Shown: positions 29,332-38,281, counted from the first letter of the stretch. The stretch: 64,000 bases of DNA from Marinicella rhabdoformis (GCF_009671245.1 NZ_VTFS01000001.1:965914-1029913); one strand, 5' to 3'. Notes: generated from the letters alone by a model not told the origin. Numbers and translations: made by a program.

Positions 29332-29345
29332 TTGACCTAAATCAA
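29332..29345 (-). promoter_or_regulatory. FNR/ANR-like box upstream of ctaC
   Basis: TTGATTTAGGTCAA on the minus strand matches the FNR consensus TTGAT-N4-ATCAA with one difference. It lies 33 bases before ctaC and is followed by a GCGAC/GTCGC hairpin further upstream. Oxygen-responsive control of the oxidase is plausible; the site is short and unproven. Confidence 0.4.
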
Positions 29346-29459
29346 TGCGACTTTTTGTCGCACAGGTCAAACGGCGCAATTCTACCACGCGGACAAATAA
29401 ATATCTCTATCCTGTTGTTATTTTTTTGTTAGGCAGGCGAAATGTTAAGGCAAGATTTG

Positions 29460-29486
29460 AAGCCAAGAGCAACATCCTCTTGGCTT
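29460..29486 (-). terminator. Hairpin after hisD
   Basis: A perfect 10-bp stem AAGCCAAGAG/CTCTTGGCTT with a 7-base loop, 12 bases past the hisD stop. The minus-strand tail is only weakly T-rich. It probably marks the end of the his operon. Confidence 0.65.
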
Positions 29487-29497
29487 GCAAAACAAAT

Positions 29498-30727
29498 TTA
29501 TTTACGAATTTCTGAACTTTTTTGGTGGTAAATCAAACCCTCAGCCTCGGCCAATGTGGCCGCATGTTTTGACAACTGGACACGGCCGTTATCGTTGATT
29601 TTCTGTGTAGATTGGACTTTCAGGAATTGGTGTACGCTCAAGCCGCCTGAAAATTTGGCCGCCCCTTCGGTTGGCAAAGTGTGGTTAGGCCCAGCACAGT
29701 AATCACCAAAAGCCACTGCAGAATTTTCGCCGACAAACAAAGAACCGTAGTTGGTCAACAAGCTGCAATCAAAACCTGTATCACACACTGTCAAATGCTC
29801 TGGCGCATAATCATTGATGAATGCCACCGATTCTTCTTGGCTCGCTGACAAAACCAGAACAACATTGTCATTGGCTAACAATTGCTTCCCATCGTCATGA
29901 TTCTCTAACCCCGTGTAAAGATTTTCTAACAGCTGTTCAGACTCACTCACTACCACGCTGACGGCATTCGCATCATGCTCAGCTTGCGCCAAAGCATCGA
30001 GCATCAACCACTCAGGCTCTGCCACTTCATTCGCGTAAATCAACAACTCACTGGGACCTGCCAAAGTATCAATAGCAGTGCGACCTTGGATTTGAGCTTT
30101 GGCTTGATTCACATAGGCGTTACCCGGACCGACCACCAAATTAACCGCGGCCGTGTCTTTATAACCATAACTCAAAGCACCAATCGCTTGTGCGCCACCT
30201 AAATGCAGGAACTCTGTGGCACCAGCCAAACTGGCCGCGGCCAATAAAGCAGGGTGATCCGAAGGCGAACAGGCCACCCGCACTGGACAGCCTGCCACCT
30301 GTGCTGGTGTCAGTGTCATCATGGCGGTAGATATCAGCGGAAATTGACCGCCCGGAATGTAAGCACCAATACGCTCAATCGGCTGGTAAATGTAACCGAA
30401 CTCACCGATGTCATCAGAGAATTCATCGCTCTTGAGGTCTTTGATTTGAAACTGGCAAAAGTTCTTGATGCGCTGGTATGCAAACTGAATCGAAGCTTTA
30501 AGCTCATCTGACAAGTCATATTCATCAAAAGGTTTGAGCGTGATGTAACCTGCTTGGCGACCATCAATTTGTTCAGTCCAACGATCAACCGCCGCATCAC
30601 CTTCATTTTTGATGTCACTCAAAATTTCAGAAACCGTGGCAGCGACCTGCTGGTTGCCTTTCAAAGCCGGCCTGACATAATCAGCAGCTTTGATAACGTT
30701 TAATTTATTCAAGCCCTCAGCGTTCAT
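29498..30727 (-). CDS. hisD: Histidinol dehydrogenase
   Basis: 409 residues, normal length. It makes the last two oxidations from histidinol to histidine. The zinc and substrate motifs are present: GPSELLIYANEVAEPEWLMLDALAQAEHD, AYVNQAKAQIQGRTAIDTLAGP, NDYAPEHL and the closing GPNHTLPT. The ATG at 30727 with GGAG upstream overlaps the hisA-hisIE stop by 11 bases. It is the last gene of the his operon rather than the second as in E. coli. Confidence 0.95.
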   Translation of the reverse strand: MNAEGLNKLNVIKAADYVRPALKGNQQVAATVSEILSDIKNEGDAAVDRWTEQIDGRQAGYITLKPFDEYDLSDELKASIQFAYQRIKNFCQFQIKDLKSDEFSDDIGEFGYIYQPIERIGAYIPGGQFPLISTAMMTLTPAQVAGCPVRVACSPSDHPALLAAASLAGATEFLHLGGAQAIGALSYGYKDTAAVNLVVGPGNAYVNQAKAQIQGRTAIDTLAGPSELLIYANEVAEPEWLMLDALAQAEHDANAVSVVVSESEQLLENLYTGLENHDDGKQLLANDNVVLVLSASQEESVAFINDYAPEHLTVCDTGFDCSLLTNYGSLFVGENSAVAFGDYCAGPNHTLPTEGAAKFSGGLSVHQFLKVQSTQKINDNGRVQLSKHAATLAEAEGLIYHQKSSEIRK

Positions 30728-31955
30728 TGTTGCGGCTCCGCAAGTCATTGACCAACTCTTGCACCGTGACGCCTTTGGCTTTGGCCATCACCAAAGTAAA
30801 GAACAGCAAATCTGCAGCTTCCCAACGCACATGATTGTGGTCGGTGGCTTCAATCAACTCTTCACACTCTTCACGCAATTTTTCAATTTGCAAATCATTG
30901 GAGGCAAATAACTGTTGTGTGAAAGACGGCTTCTCGTTCTCTTCGGCTAAACGCGCATCAAACACTTCGTTCAAGTAATCTAAAGTATAATCATTGCGCT
31001 GACTGGCGAAACAACTGTATCGTTCAAAGTGACAAGCATTGCCCGTTTGTTTGACCAAAAACAACAAAGTATCTCCATCACAATCGATATCAACTTGCAC
31101 CAATTCTTGGGTGTTGTTACTGGTTAAGCCTTTGGTCCACAATTCGCGACGCGACCTTGAATAGTAAACACCTTTGCGCTCGTTCAACGCTTTTTTCAGT
31201 GACTCCGGTGATGAATAGGCCAACATCAGCACTTTCCCTGAATCGGCATCTTGAACTACGGTTGGCAACAACGGCGCTTTATCAAAATCAACCAAAGACA
31301 TGAAGGCTTGATCCAAGTGCATGCTGCCAGAATAAATCGCCATGCCGATTTGTGAATTGGCACCCTTGGCATTGATCCATTGCAAATCTTCATAAGTGGT
31401 GATGCCGCCAGCCACCGTTACTGGCACGCCCGATGCTTTGATTACATCTTCAATTCTCGGCTGATCAATGCCTTGCATCATGCCTTCTTTCAACACCTGC
31501 GTATACAAGAACTCACCACAACGCGTGCTCCATTCAGCAATGATGTCCAAAACCTTAACGTCTTGGGTTTTTTTCCAGCCGTGGGTGGTCAAAAAATCAC
31601 CTTTGGCATCAATGGCAAAAACCAGTGACTGACGCGGTAGCTTGTCTACCCATGCCTCTTTGGCCGATGTACCTAATATGATTTTACTGGCACCGGCAGC
31701 CAAGTAGGCTTTGGCTGTTTCCAAATCACGGATACCACCACCCACGCGACATTTTCTTTTGCGCAACATCTGTTCAATCAAATCTTGATTGCTGCCTTTG
31801 CCCATCGCCGCATCCAAATCAATGATGGCCACTTCGCCATACAGGGCAAATTCTTCCAATAATTCAAAAACGTCTTCACGTTCAATGATTTTTTTATCGC
31901 CTTGTTGTAACTGAACTGCCTTGCCGTCCATGAGGTCAATTGATGGAATTAACAT
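30717..31955 (-). CDS. Trifunctional HisA-HisI-HisE fusion
   Basis: 412 residues in one continuous frame. Residues 1 to about 230 are HisA (ProFAR isomerase): start MLIPSIDLMDGKAVQLQQGD, phosphate-site VGGGIRD, second VAGGITTYEDL. From about 235 comes HisI (phosphoribosyl-AMP cyclohydrolase), with VLMLAYSSPESL, DIDCDGDTLLFLVKQTG and zinc cysteines in NACHFERYSCF. The end (about 325-412) is HisE (phosphoribosyl-ATP pyrophosphatase) with LREECEELIEATDHNHVRWEAADLLF. It therefore carries pathway steps 2, 3 and 4 on one chain. HisIE fusions are common; HisA joined to them is unusual to my knowledge. All three sets of motifs look intact. Confidence 0.92.
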   Translation of the reverse strand: MLIPSIDLMDGKAVQLQQGDKKIIEREDVFELLEEFALYGEVAIIDLDAAMGKGSNQDLIEQMLRKRKCRVGGGIRDLETAKAYLAAGASKIILGTSAKEAWVDKLPRQSLVFAIDAKGDFLTTHGWKKTQDVKVLDIIAEWSTRCGEFLYTQVLKEGMMQGIDQPRIEDVIKASGVPVTVAGGITTYEDLQWINAKGANSQIGMAIYSGSMHLDQAFMSLVDFDKAPLLPTVVQDADSGKVLMLAYSSPESLKKALNERKGVYYSRSRRELWTKGLTSNNTQELVQVDIDCDGDTLLFLVKQTGNACHFERYSCFASQRNDYTLDYLNEVFDARLAEENEKPSFTQQLFASNDLQIEKLREECEELIEATDHNHVRWEAADLLFFTLVMAKAKGVTVQELVNDLRSRNNER

Positions 31956-31956
31956 G

Positions 31957-32778
31957 TTATTTTCTAACCTTTATTTTATTGTTTATTAAGTAATCTTTGA
32001 TGTCACCGACGGTATATTCTCCTCGGTGAAATAAGCCTGCAGCCAAAACGGCATCGGCACCTGCAGCAATCGCGTCGACAAAATCTTGTGGCCCTTTGGC
32101 ACCACCTGAGGCAATCACCTGCACTGGAAAATTAGGGCCGAAACTTTGCAGCAAATCACAATCGAATCCACTGCCAGTTCCATCTTTGTGCATGGCCGTC
32201 AACAGTATCTCGCCTGCACCACGATCGACGACTTCTTGAATCCAATCTTGGTAATTGACATCGGCCAATTGGCTGCCACCGTGGGTATAAATCGCCAAGT
32301 CGTTGTTTTCATTTTTGTTGACATCAATGGCCACCACAATGCTTTGCGAACCATATTTGCTAGAAATCTGGCTGATCAACTCTGGATTTTGTACCGCCGC
32401 CGTGTTCAATGTGACTTTATCAGCACCGGCATTAAAAAATTTATCTACATCGTCAATGGTTTTGATACCGCCGCCAACAGCAAATGGAATACTCAAATGC
32501 GTCGCCACTTGATAAACCATGTCGAGTGCAGATTGTTGGTTATCGACACTGGCTTTGATGTCCAAAAAGACAATCTCATCAGCGCCCTGTTCTTCATATT
32601 TTTTGGCCAATTCAACAGGGTCACCCATGTCAACCAAGCCTTTGAAATTAACGCCCTTGACTACGCGACCCAATGCAACATCCAAACATGGAATGATCCG
32701 CGGAATCAAGTCTGATGCGTAAACGCGATTATCTACTGACATATTGTAGTTCGCAGACTGCTTATTGTTCGCAGACAT
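31957..32778 (-). CDS. hisF: Imidazole glycerol phosphate synthase, cyclase subunit HisF
   Basis: About 273 residues, (beta/alpha)8 barrel. Motifs [32 protein letters not shown], and the late [16 protein letters not shown] fit HisF. It has an N-terminal extension of about 20-27 residues compared with the family. The chosen ATG (32778) overlaps hisH; a TTG at 32784 and an ATG at 32742 are alternatives, and none has a convincing ribosome site. A direct repeat TCTGCGAAC (about 23-bp pitch) lies in this extension and may have arisen by local duplication. HisF works with HisH. Confidence 0.93.
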   Translation of the reverse strand: MSANNKQSANYNMSVDNRVYASDLIPRIIPCLDVALGRVVKGVNFKGLVDMGDPVELAKKYEEQGADEIVFLDIKASVDNQQSALDMVYQVATHLSIPFAVGGGIKTIDDVDKFFNAGADKVTLNTAAVQNPELISQISSKYGSQSIVVAIDVNKNENNDLAIYTHGGSQLADVNYQDWIQEVVDRGAGEILLTAMHKDGTGSGFDCDLLQSFGPNFPVQVIASGGAKGPQDFVDAIAAGADAVLAAGLFHRGEYTVGDIKDYLINNKIKVRK

Positions 32779-33370
32779 AGGCAATTAACTCCCGGCCAAA
32801 TGAGCCTGATTTTTCTGGGTGAAACTGGAACCCGTATAAATTGTTTTTTTGTACTGCGGCACAGAACAAATCACCATACACAACCTTGGCGGTACAATAA
32901 TCGCTGTCAGGTGCAGCATATGAATTAACGAAATAAGCAAATTGGTTTTGCATCGACAATTTATATGAATTCAACTTAGCCCAGCCGACCATCGGCGCTT
33001 TTGGATGACGTAATCGTTTGACCGACCCATTAATTAATGCCAAGCCTTCAGCATCTGGATCTTCCTCGCTGGACTCAAACAGCACTTGCATACCGACGCA
33101 TATTCCAATCAACTTTCGGCCTGCCCCCACCCAATCGAGTAAAAACTCACGCCAGTTAAGCGTATCAATTTGCGATGCAACAAAAGCAAAACGCCCCTGC
33201 CCAGGCATCAACAACACATTGACATCATCATCCAATTGATCTGGTGTTTGTACCACCTGCAATTGAAAGCCGGCTTCTTTTACTGCCGTTTGAATACTCA
33301 GCAAATTACCAGAATCTAAATCAATGATGGCCACTTTGGTGCCTGCACTCTTGACTTTAGCCACTGTCAT
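32762..33370 (-). CDS. hisH: Imidazole glycerol phosphate synthase, glutamine amidotransferase HisH
   Basis: 202 residues, class I glutaminase. The nucleophile elbow GICVGMQVLFE (Cys) and the catalytic pair in QFHPEKSG (His-x-Glu) are intact, and the N-terminal IIDLDSGNL is typical. It supplies ammonia to HisF. AAAGG precedes the ATG, which overlaps the hisB stop (ATGA). Confidence 0.94.
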   Translation of the reverse strand: MTVAKVKSAGTKVAIIDLDSGNLLSIQTAVKEAGFQLQVVQTPDQLDDDVNVLLMPGQGRFAFVASQIDTLNWREFLLDWVGAGRKLIGICVGMQVLFESSEEDPDAEGLALINGSVKRLRHPKAPMVGWAKLNSYKLSMQNQFAYFVNSYAAPDSDYCTAKVVYGDLFCAAVQKNNLYGFQFHPEKSGSFGRELIAYVCEQ

Positions 33371-33939
33371 AGCACACCTTTAGTGGTGGCTTCTGTTGCT
33401 GTCGGCTGCAAAGCTTCTTTCAAAGCATATGCCAAAGCCTTAAAAGCACCTTCAACCAAGTGGTGATTATTAGAAAAATACATGTTCTTGATGTGCAAAG
33501 TGATTTTGGCATTGACAGCAAAACTGTAAAAGAAGTGCGTCCACATTTCGGTATAAATGCCACCCACAGTACTTTGTGAAAAGGGCAAATCCGTGATGCA
33601 ATAAGCACGACCACACAGGTCAACAGCACACAAAGTCAGCGCCTCATCCATCGGTAACAACCGCTGGCCATAACGGGCATTGGGGCTGTTTGCTTTCCAG
33701 GCTTGATAAAAAACCTCACCCAAACAAATCGCCGCATCTTCTATCCCGTGGTGATCATCAACCTCGGTGTCAGCTTTCATGGACAGCTGTAAATTCCAAC
33801 CCGCATGTGAGGCCAATTGATCCAACATGTGATCAAAAAAAGGCAAACCTGTATCAATTTTTGACAATGATTTATCACCCTTAATATCGAGTGACAATTC
33901 AATTTCGGTTTCTTTGGTTTTTCTGTTTAAAGTAATCAT
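33367..33939 (-). CDS. hisB: Imidazoleglycerol-phosphate dehydratase (monofunctional HisB)
   Basis: 190 residues. It has only the dehydratase domain, without the N-terminal phosphatase of the E. coli protein. Manganese-binding motifs FFDHMLDQLASHAGWNL, DDHHGIEDAAICLG and the repeat NNHHLVEGAFKALAYAL are present. The ATG at 33939 overlaps the previous stop (ATGA); a much longer upstream extension in this frame lies inside hisC/HAD and is rejected. The missing phosphatase activity is probably supplied by the HAD domain fused to HisC. Confidence 0.94.
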   Translation of the reverse strand: MITLNRKTKETEIELSLDIKGDKSLSKIDTGLPFFDHMLDQLASHAGWNLQLSMKADTEVDDHHGIEDAAICLGEVFYQAWKANSPNARYGQRLLPMDEALTLCAVDLCGRAYCITDLPFSQSTVGGIYTEMWTHFFYSFAVNAKITLHIKNMYFSNNHHLVEGAFKALAYALKEALQPTATEATTKGVL

Positions 33940-35576
33940 GAGAACAAAGCCTCTAATTGGTTGATGTTGTCCAGCACCACATCGGCACCGGCTTGATAAA
34001 GCACTTTTTCTTGTTGTTCTGAGCCACCTGAAATACCGACACAAATGCATTGCGCGGCATTTCCTGCTTGCATGTCATCGACATTGTCACCACAAAAATA
34101 CATGCCATCATTATCAGACAGTTGCCATTGCTGTTTCAGCCACAAAATACCTTCAGGATCGGGTTTGCCATTTTTAACGTCATCTAAACTGACTACGAAA
34201 GCAGGCGCTATGCCCAATTGCGACACGCCTTGTTTGGCTTCAAATCTTGGCCTACCTGTGACTACGGCACGCTTCTTGCTGGTTTCAAACAAAGGCGATT
34301 CATTGCGCAACAAATTCACTTCGTCCTTGAACCGACCGCGTTGCGTTTCTGTGCCCAAGTAGAATGTTTGAAACACATCGGTGACTTTTTGTAAGTCTTC
34401 CACTTGTCCCAAATCTTGAATCATGGCTTGCGCCAACACCCAATCATTATTGTAACCACCTTGGCTGCGTTTGCTGACAATTTGTTCAATTGTCACCGTT
34501 TTACCAGTGAATGATTCCACTGTATCAACGATCGCCAAATCATAACTAAAGGAAGTATCAATCAAGACGCCGTCCATATCAAAAGCAACTGCTGCCGGCT
34601 CAAAAATCTGTTTCAAAGCCGACATGACAGGATTTAATTGATAAGGAATGGTGATACGCAAACAATCAGGCAATCCACCCAAAGCCGTTTTGATTTGAAT
34701 CCCTTGTTTTTTCAACACATTGGCGATTAATGTTTTTTGTTGGTCCGAAACACGGAACAGTAAAAAATTACCTTGAGCCGGACAAACAAACAAACCTTGA
34801 GACGCCAAATAATCATTGACCAGCGACCTGTTTTGTCGGATTTGTTGACAATACTCAGACACCGAATCCCTCTGAGCCCAAGCTTGTGCTGCAATTTGCA
34901 AATTGGCTTGAGACACGTTGAAGGGCATGGTGAGTCTGCGAATGCGGTTAATCAACTGCTCATTACCTAAAACATAACCCACACGTACGCCAGCCAGGCC
35001 AAAAGCTTTTGAAAAGGTGCGCAAGCAGATGACATTATCATATTCGCTGTAATAATTAACCTCATTGGCTTCAGCGAACTCAACATAAGCCTCGTCCAAA
35101 AACACCCAAGCACCTTTGGCAGCCGCCGTTTCTATCATGTCGCGCAACACCTCGTCAGCCAAGAATTCCCCTGTTGGGTTATTGGGACGGGTTAATATCA
35201 CACACTGTCCGTTTTTTATTTGGGCTTTCACCGCTTTGGTGTCGATGGACAAATCAGCTTGCGCCGGCACAAAAGTGACTTCATTTTGCCAAACACCCTG
35301 GTTGTGCGTGTACTGACTGAAACAAGGCTCTGGAATCAACAATGGCATGTCTTCCAGTTTTGACAACTTATACAATAACTCAATGCTTTCGTCACCACCA
35401 TTGGTAAGCAACAGTTGCGACGCATTGAGCGCCAAGTCTTGTGCCATTTTGGCTTCCAAAGCTTGGCGATTGGGGTATTGCCACAAGTCCTTGACTTGTA
35501 GCTGGAACTCACCCAACCACTCAGGCAATTTATCGGCCCGTTCATTAAAGTCTAGTTTTAAATCAACAGTGTTCAT
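33936..35576 (-). CDS. Histidinol-phosphate aminotransferase fused to a HAD phosphatase
   Basis: 546 residues. Residues 1 to about 325 are HisC (PLP fold type I): YPNRQAL, TRPNNPTGEFL, FLDEAYVEF and the PLP lysine in RTFSKAFGLAGVRVGY (Lys190). After a short linker, a HAD domain starts with AFDMDGVLID (Asp333/Asp335), with VVTGRPR as motif II, GKPDPEG as motif III and FCGDNVDDM as motif IV, all intact. The HAD part resembles the TIGR01548-type subfamily, some members of which I recall as fused to HisB. Histidinol phosphatase is the one his-pathway activity otherwise missing here, so this domain is the likely HisN. It would act directly on the product of HisC. Confidence 0.9.
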   Translation of the reverse strand: MNTVDLKLDFNERADKLPEWLGEFQLQVKDLWQYPNRQALEAKMAQDLALNASQLLLTNGGDESIELLYKLSKLEDMPLLIPEPCFSQYTHNQGVWQNEVTFVPAQADLSIDTKAVKAQIKNGQCVILTRPNNPTGEFLADEVLRDMIETAAAKGAWVFLDEAYVEFAEANEVNYYSEYDNVICLRTFSKAFGLAGVRVGYVLGNEQLINRIRRLTMPFNVSQANLQIAAQAWAQRDSVSEYCQQIRQNRSLVNDYLASQGLFVCPAQGNFLLFRVSDQQKTLIANVLKKQGIQIKTALGGLPDCLRITIPYQLNPVMSALKQIFEPAAVAFDMDGVLIDTSFSYDLAIVDTVESFTGKTVTIEQIVSKRSQGGYNNDWVLAQAMIQDLGQVEDLQKVTDVFQTFYLGTETQRGRFKDEVNLLRNESPLFETSKKRAVVTGRPRFEAKQGVSQLGIAPAFVVSLDDVKNGKPDPEGILWLKQQWQLSDNDGMYFCGDNVDDMQAGNAAQCICVGISGGSEQQEKVLYQAGADVVLDNINQLEALFS

Positions 35577-35597
35577 GTGTTTTATCAATTAACTGAA

Positions 35598-36446
35598 TTA
35601 AATGGCTTTGCGGATTGGCGTTTCTAAGATATCGGTCGCACCCGCAGCAATCAATCGTGGTAACAAATCTTTGGCTTCCGTGCGCAAAATCGCCGCTTTC
35701 ACAGAGAAGGCATCAGACTTGTACAGTTTGCTGACGGTGGGTGAACGCATGGCTGGCAACAAAGCGACAATTTTCTCGATGTTGTCTTGCTGACAGTTCA
35801 TTTCGATCAAAACACGCTTGCGACCATTAAGCACACCGCCCATCAACATCAACATGTTTTGGATGATGGCGTTCTTTTCAGGGTCAGCCATGGTTTCGGC
35901 ATTGGCAAAGAATTGTGTAGATGACTCATAAACGGTATCAACAATCTTCAAACGGTTGGCTTTGATGGTTGTGCCGGTGCTGGTGTTATCAATCACCATG
36001 TCAGCATCTTCAGGCGGGAACACTTCCGTGGCGCCATATGAACGCAACAACTCGGCATCAAAACCGTTATCAGCCAAAAACTTTTTGCTTAAAGCTTTAT
36101 ACTCTGATGCGACAATGATCTTGCGTTGTTTCAATGCGTCGTAATCCCAATCTTCAGGAATACAAGCGACGATTTTAACTGGGTTGAAACCCAAGTCTTT
36201 CAATACCACCACATTGGCACCTTGTTCTTCAATCCAATCCTTGCCAGCAAAGCCAATGTCGTGTTGGCCCAGTTCAACCAAAGATGGGATATTTTGACTT
36301 TTCAGCAACTTCACTTCAAATGTGTCGTCATTACACACAGGGCGGTAATTGCGGTCATTGCCCTGCAAGGTCAAACCGATGTCAGAAAGCAGTTTAACGA
36401 TCTCTACTTGTAATTTCCCCTTCGGGATGGCCATTTTGATTGTCAT
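35598..36446 (-). CDS. hisG: ATP phosphoribosyltransferase, long form HisG
   Basis: 282 residues: catalytic two-domain core with AIPKGKLQVEIVKLL and the PRPP loop DNTSTGTTIKANRL, then a C-terminal ACT-like regulatory domain (about 210-282, ending AAGATDILETPIRKAI). This long form is homohexameric and feedback-inhibited by histidine; no HisZ is needed. GAGA precedes the ATG. First structural gene of the operon, 65 bases after the attenuator. Confidence 0.95.
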   Translation of the reverse strand: MTIKMAIPKGKLQVEIVKLLSDIGLTLQGNDRNYRPVCNDDTFEVKLLKSQNIPSLVELGQHDIGFAGKDWIEEQGANVVVLKDLGFNPVKIVACIPEDWDYDALKQRKIIVASEYKALSKKFLADNGFDAELLRSYGATEVFPPEDADMVIDNTSTGTTIKANRLKIVDTVYESSTQFFANAETMADPEKNAIIQNMLMLMGGVLNGRKRVLIEMNCQQDNIEKIVALLPAMRSPTVSKLYKSDAFSVKAAILRTEAKDLLPRLIAAGATDILETPIRKAI

Positions 36447-36510
36447 GATGTTCTCGCTTTAAAATAAGTTAAGTTAATAATTTAGATAATATGTTTAATA
36501 AATTTTTGCC

Positions 36511-36541
36511 AAAAAAAAGCCCCGTTAAATAACGAGGCTTT
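36511..36541 (-). terminator. his operon attenuator terminator
   Basis: On the minus strand AGCCTCGTTA and TAACGGGGCT form a 10-bp stem with a 2-base gap (36518-36539, one G-U pair), followed by eight T residues. It lies between hisL and hisG. The upstream sequence AACGAGGTTT (36577-36586) can pair over 10 bp with the left arm of the stem, giving the antiterminator. Confidence 0.9.
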
Positions 36542-36574
36542 TTGGAATTTTGTGTGTTTTTTAAACGCGCAAGA

Positions 36575-36643
36575 TCAAACCTCGTTGGCCACGAAGTGAT
36601 GGTGATGGTTCTGTGCGTTAAAATTTGTCATGTTCCGCATCAT
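36575..36643 (-). CDS. hisL: his operon leader peptide
   Basis: A 22-codon frame with four consecutive His codons (CAT CAC CAT CAC) near its middle and a TGA stop just before the attenuator. In-frame ATGs lie at 36643, 36640 and 36631. There is no ribosome site, and the best promoter would start transcription close to 36633, so the third ATG on a nearly leaderless mRNA is possible. Stalling at the His codons would free the antiterminator segment. The sequence CTTCGT-GGCCA-ACGAGG can form the competing 1:2 hairpin. Confidence 0.85.
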   Translation of the reverse strand: MMRNMTNFNAQNHHHHFVANEV

Positions 36644-36667
36644 ATCTACATAATTTTTTGAAGTCAA
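36639..36667 (-). promoter_or_regulatory. his operon promoter
   Basis: TTGACT (36662-36667), a 17-base spacer and TATGAT (36639-36644) on the minus strand: a near-consensus sigma-70 promoter directly in front of the leader peptide. Confidence 0.7.
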
Positions 36668-36832
36668 CACATTCTTAGTCTTTGAATAAAGTAAAGTACG
36701 CCATTCATTTGATGTGAGCTGAATTATTTTTTAAAATTGAGTGGTTATTTAAGAACATGTCTTAAATGATGACTAATTGTCTGACACAAGGCAAAACATA
36801 AAAATATCAATTTAGAAAACCAAGGGGAAAAT

Positions 36833-38281
36833 ATGAAATTTAATACTAGACATGCCATCTGGATGTTCTTGCTGCTTCTGACTAATTCCAATGTGAACGC
36901 GCAATCATCAAGTTACTTATTAAAAGTTTTAGAAGACATCATTGAAATCATCAATCAATCTACAACCCAAGTACCTATACTTAATACATTAAATCAACTT
37001 CCGCCACCACTGACTGATGAAGACTTTTTTCAGTACAGTGACGAGATGGTACATTTGGGTAATGTTTTATTTTATGACAAAATTCTCAGTGGCAATAAAA
37101 ACACCTCGTGTGCCAGCTGCCATCATGGCTTAGCTGCCACGGGTGATGGACTCTCTTTGTCAATTGGGGAAGGCGGTAGTGGCCTAGGTGTGACCAGAGA
37201 TACCGGTTATGCAGATGATGCTGTCCATGAACGGGTTCCCAGAAATGCACCACATGTATTCAATGCGGGCGCCAAAGAATTAACTGTTTTTTTCCATGAT
37301 GGCAGGGTGTTTGCTGATTCCAGTCAACCCAGTGGGTTCACTTCTCCAGCGGGTTTAGATTTACCATCAGGATTAGACAATGCTTTAGCGGCTCAAGCCA
37401 TGTTTCCTGTAACTTCAGCCACAGAAATGGCTGGTCAAGCAGGTGAGAACCCTGTCGCAGATCAAGCAGCAGCTGGACAGCTTGCAGGCCCAGGCGGCGT
37501 TTGGGACCTGCTGACACAGCGTATCAGAGACATTCCAGAGTATGTAGATTTATTTAAACAAGCTTTTAATGACGTCAACGCTGCAACAGACATTAATTTT
37601 GTGCATATTGCCAACGCTTTGGCGGCTTTTGAAGCTGTTATTTGGCGAGCAGACAACTCAGTTTTTGATCAATTTCTTAGAGGAGATAAAGGTGCGATGA
37701 GTCCAAATCAAATTGCAGGCATGAACCTGTTTTATGGTGATGCCGGTTGTGCAGAATGTCACTCAGGACCATTATTGGGCCAGTCTGACCAATTCAAATC
37801 TATTGCCATGATTCAGCTGGGGCCTGGCAAAGGAGACAATGCACAAGGCTATGATGATGGGCATGATGACTTTGGCCGAGAGCGCGTCACAGGAAATCCA
37901 CTTGATCGATATAAGTTCCGGGTGTTGTCGGCCAGAAATGCTCCACTCACAGGTCCATGGGGACACGCAGGTGCCTATGATGATTTAAGGCTGTTAATTA
38001 AGCACCACCTAGACCCCATTCAAGCAACCGCAGATTATGATAGAACTCAAGTTAAATTGCCCAATCGAGCAGATTTAGATGCCATTGATTTTATCGTATT
38101 CGACGATGCTATCCGCAATGATCTGATCCTCGCCTCATCTGACATCATGCCTCGATCTCTGAGCGAACAACAAATTGATCGCTTAATCGACTTTCTAGAA
38201 GCTGCAACAGACCGTAAAAGTGTAAACCTCAGAAATGAGGTACCAAAACGTGTACCCAGCAGCTTACCAATATTTGACTGA
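36833..38281 (+). CDS. Di-heme cytochrome c peroxidase/MauG-family protein
   Basis: 482 residues with a signal peptide. Two heme c sites are seen: CASCHH (about residue 91) and CAECHSG (about 307), as in bacterial di-heme peroxidases (CcpA/MauG superfamily). The segment ARNAPLTGPWGHAGAYDDLR matches the C-terminal heme-proximal region of the family. It is longer than classic CcpA, with an inserted Gly/Ala-rich part around 180-215. It acts in the periplasm, either removing peroxide or oxidising a protein or small substrate. A GGGGAAAAT ribosome site precedes the ATG. It is divergent from the his operon. Confidence 0.88.
   Translation: MKFNTRHAIWMFLLLLTNSNVNAQSSSYLLKVLEDIIEIINQSTTQVPILNTLNQLPPPLTDEDFFQYSDEMVHLGNVLFYDKILSGNKNTSCASCHHGLAATGDGLSLSIGEGGSGLGVTRDTGYADDAVHERVPRNAPHVFNAGAKELTVFFHDGRVFADSSQPSGFTSPAGLDLPSGLDNALAAQAMFPVTSATEMAGQAGENPVADQAAAGQLAGPGGVWDLLTQRIRDIPEYVDLFKQAFNDVNAATDINFVHIANALAAFEAVIWRADNSVFDQFLRGDKGAMSPNQIAGMNLFYGDAGCAECHSGPLLGQSDQFKSIAMIQLGPGKGDNAQGYDDGHDDFGRERVTGNPLDRYKFRVLSARNAPLTGPWGHAGAYDDLRLLIKHHLDPIQATADYDRTQVKLPNRADLDAIDFIVFDDAIRNDLILASSDIMPRSLSEQQIDRLIDFLEAATDRKSVNLRNEVPKRVPSSLPIFD

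Noticed and set aside
32146-32715. 189-codon frame antisense to hisF
   Set aside because: It is opposite a conserved enzyme gene and has no ribosome site or known domain.
36575-36643. The His-rich peptide as chance
   Set aside because: Its position between a strong promoter and a terminator with a matching antiterminator upstream of hisG makes coincidence very unlikely, so it was kept as hisL.
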